DNA of 64,000 nucleotides from Isoetes taiwanensis (taxonomy: Eukaryota; Streptophyta; Lycopodiopsida; Isoetales; Isoetaceae): positions 776,947-840,946 of the forward strand of contig JAJEKV010000063.1 in the NCBI GenBank assembly GCA_021234155.1. The letters are read 5' to 3'. Numbering within the stretch: the first letter of the stretch is position 1; every line of letters starts with the position of its first letter. Made by a program: the position numbers and the translations under genes. Below, one piece after another: positions 25,945 to 37,339 of the stretch. The notes under the pieces are model-generated. The model was not told the DNA's origin. It saw nothing but the letters and a program-made list of their open reading frames with translations, and made no database searches.

Positions 25945-27560
25945 TCAGGATCTTAGAATGGAGAATTGCCAAGAAATGATCCATTCTATTAGAAATCATG
26001 GTGGTTTCAAAGCCCTAGCAAAACATTTGGGCTATAATGTTCTTGAGATTGACTGTATAAGTATTTCCCAGTAGTATAGCTTTCACTCTGCCTGTTGGAT
26101 GTCTTCAATTTTCTTATTCATACGATGATAAGACCATCTTGAAACCAACTGCATAACACTTGTATGTTCGTGTAAATGTAGAATGTTCTTTCCATTACAT
26201 TTACTACCATGAACAGGCTTAATAATTGCATTTAGTATTGTCCAGTGTCAAAATGTTTGAAGATCCCTGCATTCAAGTGTCCCCTAAGCTACGGCTTCCC
26301 ATGGACGTTAAAAATTCCATCATCATCGTCGTCGTCGTCATCACAAATTGTCGTCGTCATCGCAAATTGTGTGTACATGAACAACGTGTACATCTAAACA
26401 ATGTGTGAATCAAGGAATATCTCATTTCTACTTTGATTTTATTGCAACATGATGTCTCCAAGCTCAGGTGCAAAAGAGCACGATGTCTTTTGATCTTGTT
26501 AAGCAAAGAGAGCATATATAGACAATGCGTGTTTCAACATCGCGAATTTGTTTATACCAATCATTACTCATTCCATGTGCACCTTTGAATCACTACCTAG
26601 TTAAAATAGACAATAACTAAACCCATTCCACATCTATTCTTCTAAAGCTGGAAATCCTGACATTATATTAGCATAATCTTTTAGTGCAAGCAACGTGGGC
26701 TTTGTCCCATTGTTTTAAAGGGCCGACGAAACCTATAACAAAAGAGGTATATCGAGCTGACGAAACTTCTGATATGCCTCTAAAACTGCAGGTTCACAAG
26801 GATTTATCATCACACTACGCAGTAAGTTGAATATGCAAAAGATTCACAAAAATATCACACTAAATAGATAACAAGATAGGGAGTGATGTTCGAATAGCAT
26901 GAAGACTGAATGTTCGAATAGCATGAAGACTGAATAGCATGAAGACTGTTGCCATGGCAATTAACATTTCTATATGCATCTTATCAATGTGTGTCTTCCT
27001 CATTTGCTCATGGTATACCCTACGATCACAACAGCATCCTAAGACTGCCACAACAAATGCAAAATCAAACCAAAGGAGAGCAACACATATGCAGCCCTGG
27101 CATACCCTACAAATGAATAATCCAAGTTCTAGAAGGCACTAATTTTCAATTAAGTTGCAAATGGTATGGTTATATCTAGAGATTAAAGATTAATCGAACT
27201 GAAATTAGGACGCAAAAGATAATACCTTCAACAACATAGGCAAGCAAGAGTGTGCTAATCTTCCTGTGTTGTTTGTGTGATGGAGTCACGAAACAGTACA
27301 AGTTTTGCATTGCCATAGGCGGCAACTCGGTTGATAACAGATTCCCGGCTGCATAAACTATTTTTGTTTCTATTTGTCTTTCTATTGACATTAAGTTTCA
27401 GGGCTGGTCTCGATAAAGATCGTTCTATTCGAGAGCATTAACAAACATATTTTCTTAGAAGCACAGTCTGGCATGCATCAACATAAATGTTTCACATGAT
27501 AACATAACAAACAGAGAAGCTTGACTCTAAATGGATAAGGCACTGAAGACATTGTTTCCG
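25945..27560. other. Unassigned repeat-unit sequence
   Basis: No gene recognised. Includes a CATCGTCGTCGTCGTCATC run near 26,320-26,365 that is absent from the matching place in copy 1, and a small tandem of ATAGCATGAAGACTGAAT near 26,890-26,945. Confidence 0.3.
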
Positions 27561-27569
27561 TATGTCATG

Positions 27570-28790
27570 CCATGTAGTCTCCAGCCACTGAACAAGCGCA
27601 TCCATCCCCTAGTATAAGCCGGATTTAGTTGACCAAACCAAAACATTTACTTGGTTTAAGCATCCTGTATGGGCTAGGAGATCGACTATACGCGTACAAT
27701 GGGAAGTTGATCCAATCCCTTGCATGAATTTCATGCTCATGAAGTACCAGTAACCTTCATCTACTTCTGCATGGCTACATAAGTTAAGCAGACTTGTAAA
27801 AAGACAATTCATTAGGCATCATGCACTCTTGCTGCTGCATCATATCGAATCATTCAAGAGCAAGACAACTATTGCCATGTCGGATCGGCAAAGCGCAAAA
27901 AGCATTGTGAGCTTCCCCTAGGCTGTTGCATACATATCGACAACAGTATTCCCTAGAACAGCATCTAACTCAAGTTTGCATTGAATAACCTGTTTGTGAA
28001 TAAGTCTGCATTCTCTATTGCTCCTATGCCTGTATATGCTTGTAAAACACTAAAAAAGGTGACATCTGGTCTAATGCACTCCAGCAGCATTTGCTTATAC
28101 AATTAAAGAGTCCCAATGCCTTCACCATGCTGCACAAATCCTGCAATATATTCCATATGTAACTAAATTTTGATTGAGCAACTTATCAAATACTTCAAAT
28201 GCCTGCATACATATCAACTAGGGCGCTATCTATAACAGCATCAATATAATATCCACACCAACAACAGATTGATGAATGAGGGTCTTGTCTATTGCTCCTA
28301 TGGGCCATAGCACATGCTTTCAGCATGCTAGAAAAAACTACTCATTTGGCTCTACACCTTGCTCTTGCATCGGTTCAAAACATTGGAGGGCAAGATGAGA
28401 ATCTCCATGCTGGATATGTCCATCAGTCATAAGTGCACCCCAGGCTACAACATCCGCACCCCAGGCTACCACATCTGTTGCATGTTCTTATAATATTCTA
28501 TAGCAAGAGGGGATTAGCTACTCTGGGCATAGCCCCAATTATTGTACTCTATGATACAACATTTTGTCTTGTAATCTATCAAAGATCCTTCGTTCTTCCA
28601 GTAGACATTCACACTTGGCATACATGTCAATTAAAATGCTTCCTAGCAAGACATCTAGTTTATTACTACTTCTCAAAATATAGCCATGGACGGTTCTTCC
28701 CTGTAATGGAGCTCTTAAGATGGTATAAGCTGCAGTCTCTCATTCAATTGATGTGCCAGTTACGCTTGCCCAGGGTTTCCCATGTATAGA
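27570..28790 (-). pseudogene. PPR (PLS-type) pseudogene, copy 2
   Basis: Minus-strand translation recovers, across broken frames, the order expected of a PLS-class pentatricopeptide protein. NVVSWSTIIG-like sequence comes first, then DAVIDSALVDMYA, PDVTFFSVLQAYTGIGAIEN, LDAVLGNTVVDMYA, and finally FTSLLNLCSHAEVDEGYWYF (27,609-27,812 is open). PPR proteins of this kind bind organelle RNA and often guide editing. This locus has many stops and frameshifts and no start or DYW end that I can find. Copy 1 (6,060-7,265) shares the lesions, so the gene was dead before the duplication. Confidence 0.65.
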
Positions 28791-29476
28791 CGCTTGGTTT
28801 TATAAACTTATTGATCTGGTTTGCCTCAAAGGGGAGTTTTAAAACTCAAATTCGCTTTATTCACAGCTTGCAGCTCAAGATCATTCGTAGACATCAACTC
28901 CTCGAATTGAATAATAACTACATTACAACAAACAAGAATTTAGTGCCCTTGTGCACCCTCTAAACCCCAAATATGTCTAATCCTATTGACTCCATTAGGT
29001 GCAGTAATTTGTCAGCCAGATATGACGGAAAACACATGTAACAAAGTTCACAAATGAGATGCGAAGCCATAAAAATGACAACTTTCATCATCGTGTCAAA
29101 AAGAAAAACTCAGAAGAAACATCTCAAGGATAAAGATACTTATCTGCACCTATCAATGTTCCAGAAAGAGTTCAAAAATGCTTCGCCTTGTTACTTCTTT
29201 GTAATCATGATCTATGCCAGAAAGATGGAGATCGAAACTGCCAGAAACATGTAGTTGGTTTACTTATCCCAGTCCTGTTGGTCAACAGAACGAAATCAGT
29301 AAAGAACTCCCTAATGCAACCCTAATGAGAATCAGCGGTGCCAAATTGGGTTGGGCCAAAATTGAAGCCATCGGGGAGGAAACGGAAAATGGACAAAGGA
29401 TGTCCAATCTGGGACTCGAGAAGCAAAATTATCCCATGATATTTAAGATGGGCCATACAGGGACGTAATGGGTGTT

Positions 29477-29484
29477 TATATAAG
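29477..29484 (+). promoter_or_regulatory. TATA box of the B3 gene, copy 2
   Basis: TATATAAG lies 77 bases before the B3 ATG, a good spacing for a start site near 29,510 and a short leader. A second ATATAAG follows at about 29,493. Confidence 0.55.
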
Positions 29485-29560
29485 GCAGTGCCATATAAGG
29501 ACCATATTCATGCAGCATAGAGGGTGCATTGGTTGTGCATGAACTTGCCTGTGGATTCTC

Positions 29561-30919
29561 ATGTCAGAACAGATCGAAGGAAAAGGCAAGTCTGTAGTGG
29601 TGGAGCACAAGGAAGAAAACGGCAAGTCCCTAGCCATGGCTCCTCCTGACCCACAAAAGTCGCATGGTATTCGAGTATTTGGCCGATTATTAATCGAGGG
29701 CCTCAACCCTTATTCACCCCAAGGTCTAGAGAGGGACCTCGGAGAAGCCCCAGGTGCAAGTTCTAGGAATGTAGTTAGCGAAACATTCCCGGGTGCAAGT
29801 TCTAGCAAAACTTTCCCAGGTGCAAGTTCTGGGAATGAAGTTAGCAGAAAGCTTTGTGTTCAACGTCCTCACAATGAAGTGCACAATGACTCCAAGCATT
29901 ATTGCAACAATGATCCAGAGCAAGGTTGTGGAACAGAGGCAAACAATGTGAGCACGGCTTCTCAAAGTGAAAGCGCAGGTAATGTATCTCAAAATGCTAG
30001 TGACTTAGTACAGCGTGATAATATTGATCATAATGAAGAGCTGGCGACACAAGGTGAAAGTCCCGAGTCTCGACTCGGCTCTTGCGAATCTGAAGAGTCT
30101 AGTATCATTAGCACTCGAGCTTGTAGCCAACACCCTTTGTCTCCCCCATGGCATGTTTTGAACCTACATGTTCCTCAGTCTCCACCATGGCATGCTTTGA
30201 ACTTACATGTTCCTCCAGCCAATTTTCCAAATTTCTCAAGTGCTATACCAATGAACCTTCCAAACACGTTTTCCTTTACATATCCTCCCCCTATATATCA
30301 CACCTCATTGAGTATTGGCCCTCTAAAGGATTTTCTTCCTAATCATCCCGAAATGATTTCTCCATGTTCCCATCCCTCAAAAATCCCTCACTCCCTTCCA
30401 CTATCTTCTCCAAGAAATACCCTTCCCCTTGTGAATTCCCCTCTAGGGAACCCTCAAACAAGGAGCCTCCTTCCACTCATGTACCCTCCACCAAAACATG
30501 GCCCTCCATTCAAGCATTTGTTTACTAAGATTTTGACAGCTAGTGATGTTGGAAATCTCAATCGTCTTATTATTCCCAAGGAGAATGCCCAAACATATTT
30601 TCCAGAACTTTATGTTGATCCTGCTAAAGTAGAAAACTTTATGATGCTTTCATTTAAAGATCTCTATGATAAGAAAAAGATATGGGAGTTCAAGTACACA
30701 TTTTGGAAAAGTAGTCAATCCTATGTGCTCACCAGAGGTTGGAAGAGATATGTGGATAGGTACAATCTAAATCACCTTGATCAAGTTTCTTTCTATGTGA
30801 ATTTATACACTAGAGAACTTTACATGGATTTTTGGATGGCTTTGAACAACAATGCATGTCCCCAGCAAGAAGATTCGACAATCCCATCGACAAACTCCAC
30901 CAGTGAAGCTGATCCTTAA
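29561..30919 (+). CDS. B3-domain transcription factor (RAV/NGATHA-like B3), single exon
   Basis: A single open frame of 452 aa. The B3 DNA-binding domain occupies about residues 318-428. It runs from FTKILTASDVGNLNRLIIPK through WEFKYTFWKSSQSYVLTRGW to DQVSFYVNLYTRELYMDFW, closest in feel to RAV/NGATHA-type B3 domains (SDVGKLNRL and SSQSYVLTKGW in the family). There is no AP2 domain. The N-terminal half is low complexity, with three GASS repeats (about residues 85-115), a doubled PPWHxLNLHVP motif and a Pro-rich stretch before B3. IRVFGRLL near residue 38 loosely resembles the RLFGV repression motif, which is only a suggestion. B3 proteins bind short DNA sites in the nucleus. The lack of introns and a repeat-rich setting allow a retrocopy or TE-captured origin. 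The ATG follows a TATA box by 77 bases. Confidence 0.8.
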   Translation: MSEQIEGKGKSVVVEHKEENGKSLAMAPPDPQKSHGIRVFGRLLIEGLNPYSPQGLERDLGEAPGASSRNVVSETFPGASSSKTFPGASSGNEVSRKLCVQRPHNEVHNDSKHYCNNDPEQGCGTEANNVSTASQSESAGNVSQNASDLVQRDNIDHNEELATQGESPESRLGSCESEESSIISTRACSQHPLSPPWHVLNLHVPQSPPWHALNLHVPPANFPNFSSAIPMNLPNTFSFTYPPPIYHTSLSIGPLKDFLPNHPEMISPCSHPSKIPHSLPLSSPRNTLPLVNSPLGNPQTRSLLPLMYPPPKHGPPFKHLFTKILTASDVGNLNRLIIPKENAQTYFPELYVDPAKVENFMMLSFKDLYDKKKIWEFKYTFWKSSQSYVLTRGWKRYVDRYNLNHLDQVSFYVNLYTRELYMDFWMALNNNACPQQEDSTIPSTNSTSEADP

Positions 30920-31905
30920 TCTTTAGTTGATCAAGTTTCTTTCTAAGTGGAGTTATACACTAAAGCGTTTCACATGGATTTTGGAAGGCTTTGAACAATT
31001 ACTCATACCCTACCCCAGCAAGATGATTCCCCCCGACAGCAAGATGATTCCCCCCGACAAGAGTATACGACAATCCCACCGACAAATACCCATCAAGGAA
31101 AGTTGATCTTTAATTTGTTTTTATCTTTAATCTTTAGTAGTTCTTTGATATGTATAATTACATTTGTAAATACAGTTTACATAATAAATTTTTGTTACAT
31201 AGTCTTCTCACATTTTTAAATATGGTTTAAAAAATTCTGGTGTTATACTTTCAATTTATGTTTTTTAATATATCGATTTTTATACGTCTGAGACAAACTT
31301 TTTTTTCCTCTTCCCTTTCCTTAGGTGTGGAGGTGTATTCTAGATGCCTTAAAATACGACCTTTAGATATTTTAATCAATTAAATATAGCTCTTTTTTCT
31401 TCTACAATTAAATATAGTGGTCCTTAATCTTTAGTTGATCAAGTTTCTTTCTAAGTGAAGTTATACACTAAAGCATTTCACATGGATTTTGGAAGGCTTT
31501 GAACAACTACTCATACCCCAGCAAGATGATTCCCCCCGACAAGAGTATACGACAATCCCACCGACAAATACCCATCAAGGAAAGTTGATCTTTAATTTGT
31601 TTTTATCTTTAATCTTTAGTAGTTCTTTGATATGTATAGTTACATTTGTAAATACGGTTTACATAATAAATTTTTGTTACATCTTCTCACATTTTTAAAT
31701 ATGGTTTAAAAAATTCTGGTTTTATACTTTCAATTTATGTTTTTTAATATATCGATTTTTATACGTCTGAGACAAACTTTTTTTTCCTCTTCCCTTTCCT
31801 TGGGTGTGGAGGTGTATTCTAGATGCCTTAAAATACGACCTTTAGATATTTTAATCAATTAAATACAGCTCTTTTTTCTTCTACAATTAAATATAGTGGT
31901 TTTGA
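30779..31905 (+). repeat. Tandem copies of the B3 coding end in its 3' flank
   Basis: The last ~150 bases of the B3 coding region plus the AT-rich tail recur twice downstream, starting at 30,929 and 31,436 (period about 507). Each extra copy begins GATCAAGTTTCTTTCTAAG, in which the Tyr codon of the gene has become a stop. Each keeps ATGGATTTTGGAAGGCTTTG and CCGACAAATACC. They are non-coding relics that probably lie in the 3' UTR or just beyond it. Confidence 0.8.
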
Positions 31906-33860
31906 CAAGATTGTATGCTAAGATTCCATGATGTGTTAGTGCCTAGATTTTCATAACCTTAAAGACATTTCAAGTAATCAAATGTAGCTCGCATAAACTA
32001 TGTTCATTGCGTTCTACAATAAATAATCTAGACATATATTTAAAAGCAGTTCATTCCATGGCGTATTACCACCTGGATTTTGTCTACATTGAATACCAAG
32101 TCCTTAAATTCAAAGCAATGGCATAAGAAAATTAGGGAGGTAAAATTTTGACCATTGATTTAAAGATAAAACTTGAACCCTTGATTTGAAGATAAAAAGT
32201 GGGGCCGATGGCATTATTGAATGAAAATTAATGTAGCACAAAATTAGGAAGGTAAATTTTGAATTGTTGAAATAAAGATAAACTTTGAACATGGGCGGTA
32301 TACCGAGGAGGAGCAGCAATTATCCTAGACCATTGGCCGTCTAATCCGTGGACAGGCTATGTCTAGGGTCTCTCAGCAATACCATATCATCAGAACAGAT
32401 AGCTTTTTTGTTACGGGGCTTTGTCTCCATGTTGTGCTTTGTTTAGGCTTATGCCTTTTTGTTCTGTAGGGGGCTCACGCCCTCTTTTCTTTGTTTGGGT
32501 CCCATAACCCGATAGGGTTCTCGTGGACGATAAAAACTTATCTTTATCTTTATCTATTTAAAGATAAAGAAGGTGCAATGGCAATATTGAATGACAATTA
32601 ATGTCTCACATTCTATGAGACCTTTTTTTTAATTCGAGTTTCAAATACTCCTAGCTTGAAGTGGAGGCATCCGATCTAATTGCACATGTATAGTTTATTG
32701 ATCAGACGTCTTTTTGTTGTACTGCTGCCAGAAGGCATCTGAAGGTGTACAAAATACATACTGATTATCTCCAACAATTTGTTATAGTCTCTGCTTTTGA
32801 TTTACTTCTAGTCCAACTAGCCACTTGGTATTTGGAAAAGAGGTGTGTAAACCTAGATTCCCTCCATGGACTCTATTTCCTAGTCAATAAAAGTTGTAGT
32901 TATAAAACTGTAAATCTCCGCTGTCTGCTCACCTGATACACTTTTCTAATTCAAATGCACATCTGCGTGTATACTCTTTTTCATTATTGCTCAAAGGGGA
33001 AAAGTTCATCCAAAGGGAAACTCTAGAAGACTGTTGTTGGGACCCAACTATCACAGATTGGAATTTTAATTGACTAGAGAAGTATTGTAGTCAACAAAAA
33101 GATGTTAGATGGAGGCCATGCTCACCCAATTTTTCTTACCTTATACTTTTCTTTTTAATCGCCCAACCCTCTAAATCCCGTAAAAGTGGAGGAATTCTAA
33201 AAGCTTAAAGCTTTTGCATTTTTTTTATTTGATCTCTACATGCTTTAAATGGAGCATTCTCTCGTACAATGTGTTTATGAGCTTATATTCCAACCAAAAG
33301 TCGTAAGTTTATTGCACATGGAAAGGGTGACGTTTTTTTTTTTTACTCTTTATTGTAAGTTTTATGATGGACAAAAGTAGTAATATAATGTGACTTGTAG
33401 TTTATAACATGCAAAGACATACATTTCTACATCATAATAAGTAGATGGAACATCTTTCTTACGAGACTTTTCTAAATAGTACTTTTCTAGGTATCACATT
33501 TGGTGCCCCCATAAGTGCTGGTTGTGCTTACCAACTTCCAGGTTTGTTGTATGTTCCCACATGCAGATGCATGACAAGGCATAGATCTTTCTCGACCACA
33601 AGCACATAATCTACGATGCTAGATCCACTCTTCATTCTCGTGCCAACAAATGTAGAGGGAGGATGGTGACCATTGTCCATTGCATGACCATTGCATGAAA
33701 CACCTTGAGACCCCATAACCAGAATCTATATCTATCTAACATAAACACCTTGTGATTACACCGAGAGCCCTCGATGAATCCGAATCCTAAAGCTATCTAT
33801 TTGGGGATTCTATCTCACGTCGATTTGGGAATTCTATGTAAGCCCCATCTTGGCCATTGA
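31905..33860. other. Unassigned repeat-unit sequence
   Basis: No gene recognised. Equivalent to 10,440-12,390. Confidence 0.3.
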
Positions 33861-33867
33861 TCCCAAG

Positions 33868-34129
33868 ATCCTATGACTCATGTCGCTTTAGATCCTCGTT
33901 GTTGGTATGAGATCCTATGGCTCACGTTGCTCTAGACATTTGGCATTTGCCACGTGACGCGATGTTGGCCCTAAATGAGGCCCAAGATTCTACGGCTCAC
34001 ATTGCATGCTCGGCCCTTAAGGTGAGCCTTTTAAAGTTTTTATGTTGTTTAAGGGATTTGAACCCTTGTCATTGCCTCCCAACCCCCCATTCTTTTTTTT
34101 TTTTGGAAGAACCACTAGGCCAAGTATTA
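33868..34129 (-). mobile_element. tRNA-derived SINE, copy 2
   Basis: On the minus strand the head has an A-box-like match (complement of AACCACTAGGCCAA, 34,110-34,123) and a B-box-like match (complement of GGGATTTGAACCC, 34,053-34,065). The body contains two tandem AGATCCTATGxCTCA words and TGCATGCTCGGCCCTTAA, shared with the other SINE copies. Confidence 0.6.
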
Positions 34130-34171
34130 ATTCATTAAAATAATTGATGTTTTAAGCATACTTAGGGGGTT

Positions 34172-35070
34172 CTGTCTGGGTTCTGTTTTCCATGTGTGGC
34201 AGTCTACAGTTGCATCCGAGAGTCATTTTTTTCCTCAAGCATCAATTCTGCAGAGTTCTTAGCGGGTGTTTTTCGGTCCAAAGGGGTCCGCTAGCAGTTG
34301 GGTTGTTTCTCGCCTCAAGCCCGTCAGTCCTCCCATTTATTTTCCATTCAGGTATATTTTCTGCAGAGTTTTTTCTTCATAGGTCAGCATTGATTTGCTT
34401 TCAAGATTTTACTTGCATAGTTTGCTATGAAATCGCTCCATTTTGTTCAGCCCAAATTGCAAACGGAGTAGTTTTTTGCAGAAATTTTCTTCCGGGGTCA
34501 GCGCTAATCGTTTGAGATTGTAGCTGTAATTATTTTCAGTGGTTGTTTGCAGCTCCATTGATCTCTCCAAGCTGCAAATATGTTAAAGCTATAGAAGGTT
34601 TTATTGTGGCCATTTGCTGTCTGGGTTCTGTTTTCCGTGTGTGGCAGTCTACAGTTGCATCTGAGAGTCGCTTTTTTCCTCAAGCATCAATTCTGCAGAG
34701 TTCTTAGCGGGTGTTTTTTGGTCCAATGGGGTCGGCTAGCAGTTGGGTTGTTTCTTGCCTCAAGCCTGTCAGTCCTCCCATTTATTTTCTATTCAAGTAT
34801 ATTTTCTGTAGAGTTTTTTCTTCATGGGTCAGCATTGATTTGCTTTCAAGATTGTACCTGCATAGTTTGCTGTGAAAACGCTCCATTTTGTTCAGCCCAA
34901 ATTGCAAACGGACTAGTTTTTTGCAGAAATTTTCTTCGGGGATCAGCGCTAATCGTTTGAGATTGTAGCTGCAATTATTTTCAGTGGTCGTTTGCTTGAC
35001 TGTCAGCTTCATTGATCTCTCCAAGCTGCAAATAGGTTAAAGCTATAGAAGGTTTTATTGTGGCCATTTG
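34172..35070. repeat. 445-bp tandem repeat, two units, copy 2
   Basis: Units start at 34,172 and 34,617, each with CTGTCTGGGTTCTGTTTTCC, and end with TTTTATTGTGGCCATTTG. A short third partial unit follows at 35,098. The plus-strand frames at 34,192-34,515 and 34,604-34,960 repeat the same 100-odd residues, but the sequence is Phe/Leu-rich and unknown, and it is not open in copy 1. I do not call them genes. Confidence 0.85.
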
Positions 35071-36058
35071 CTTGGCAGCCACATACCAAGTTGCAATCAG
35101 GTTAAAGCTACAGAAGGATTTTATTGCATTCTTAGTATTTCTGTATGTTTCATTGTTAAAAATTCGTATCTGTTGAAGAATATCTGAAGTCTTTGGTTTT
35201 CATGACCACATTTTTGTCTCAATATTCTTGCCCCGTCAAGCATTCTCGCCTTGAAAGAGTTTTGTAGATGATAATAAACTTAAAAGTAGCATATGTTGAC
35301 ATAGATTTGTCGCTTTTACAAGTTGTTGCATCATCGAAAGCGGATCTGATGCTAAAAGTCGTTTTGAGATGTATCTAAGTGTCTATTTCATAAACGAATA
35401 AAGTGTCAAAGATGAAGCCAAGCTTGTTGCAACATACTTGATATTAAAATATCCCATTCGATACTATGCAGGAGAATTTGAACTTATCAAATAAATCAAA
35501 GATACCCAACTATCTATGGCCCATATGGAATTTATAACGGTTTGGAGCATTTGGTCTATTATTTCAACATCCCCTTTCATCCTCAGATGACTATACTCCT
35601 TCCTATTGTCAAATGATATTTGAAACACAGACTTGGGAGTAAGCATGGAATGATGCCTTTGTTCTCATGGACTTGGTTACAGTTGGAACATAAACTATTA
35701 TGGCTTTTTGCCAAATGGATTTTCAAATACGTCTTCCAAGAGATTTTAACATCCTCACAGCTCCAATGACAAGGATGATGCTCTATCTTGCTCTAGCTCT
35801 ACCTTCACGGTTGGATCCATGTTCGATGAATATGGCACCACCATTATTATGAGCAACATGCTTATGAGCGGTCCCACTATTGCATCAATCAACATTATCA
35901 CATGTTACATCACTACAATATTGAAGCCTTTAAACTTTATATCATGGTTTCTATTTCTTTTTGCTATTTTAAATTTCTAAATAAATAGATATCAATAAAA
36001 TGTTTTTAATAGTGTCTATAATATCATTACAAATATTTTCTACTTCGTTCATCAATTC
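35070..36058. other. Unassigned repeat-unit sequence
   Basis: No gene recognised. Equivalent to 13,572-14,555. Confidence 0.3.
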
Positions 36059-36384
36059 TTAAGGCCCCGACGGGGCCAATTTTTTTTTAGGTTAACACAC
36101 AAACCATTACATCCAGCACTCTAAAATTAAATCCCCCTTGAAACCCCCTTTGATTTGGGTGTATATTCACACGGGGGTAGGGCAGCGAGAGCCCCTAAAA
36201 TTATGTTTCGCATGTACAAAATCAACACCATGTAGTATATTACCTCAAATCTTATAGTATTTTGCAAATCTTGTTATACAGTATAGTAAATTTTGTACAT
36301 GCATACCCCACAAACGAGGAACTTTATGTACGGTGTAGATTAAAGATATGCCTATCCAATAGCTCTCGATGCCCGGATGCTCTC

Positions 36385-36780
36385 TAGATTATAAAATATT
36401 CTAGATTGTTCTAGAATATTATAGTTCTAAAATATTATAGAAAGTTGTAAAATGTTTTAGAAGGTTATAAAGTGTTCTAGAATGTTCTAGAAGGTTCTAG
36501 ATGCTTATGGATAAGCACCCCATTCTAAAAATGGAAAGTTTTTCTTGAAAATTTGCATAGAACCAAAATAGAATGCTTTGGAATGTTCATGGATAAGCAC
36601 CTTAGTCTAAAAACAGATTTTTTTTGAAAAGTTCTAGAATGGTCTAAAATGCTCTAGAAAATTATAGAATGTTCTGGAATTTTCTAGATGTTCAAGAATC
36701 GGCACCTCAGTCTAAAAATAGTTTTTTTTTTTGAAAATTGGCACAGATCCAAAAGAATGTTCTGGAATATTCTAGATGCT
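36385..36780. repeat. TTCTAGAA minisatellite (HSE-like words), copy 2
   Basis: Irregular array of GAATGTTCTAGAA variants. At 36,473-36,500 it forms an uninterrupted alternation GAAtgTTCtaGAAggTTC, the spacing of a perfect heat-shock element. Confidence 0.75.
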
Positions 36781-36781
36781 T

Positions 36782-36930
36782 ATGGGAGATCTGAGATCCT
36801 ATGACTCACGTTACTTTTGATGTATCTTATGTGATCCGATGGTCTAGATTGATCTTAAACCTTTCTCCAAGTTTTTATGGCTCACATTGTATGCTCGGGC
36901 CTTAAGGAGAGGCTTTAAAGAGTTTTTATA
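36782..36930 (-). mobile_element. SINE body fragment, copy 2
   Basis: Same 5'-truncated SINE as 15,288-15,440, sharing TGTATGCTCGGGCCTTAA with the longer copies. Confidence 0.5.
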
Positions 36931-37339
36931 TTCTATCAACACCATATAGTATTTCGCTTGAAATCTTATAGTATTTTGCGAATCTTGTTATACTGTATAG
37001 CAAATTTTGTACTTGCATACCCCACAAACGAGGAACTTTACGTACGGTATAGATTAAGGAATAAGGGGTGAATATGCCTATCCAACAGCTCTCGTTGCCC
37101 GGAGTCACCCCCCGTGTGAATATGCACCCAAACCAAAGGGGGTTTAAGGGGGATTTTAATTTAAATGTGTTGGACCCAATGGTTGTGTTAATTAATGTCA
37201 ATGATAGTTATGTGTTGGTTGTAATGTCAATGGTTGTTATGTGTTGGTTGTTATGTGTTGGGGGATTTAATTTTTATATGTTGGATGTTAATGGTTTGTG
37301 TTGCAAAAAAAAAAAAAACTTTGGCCCCTTCGGGGCCTT

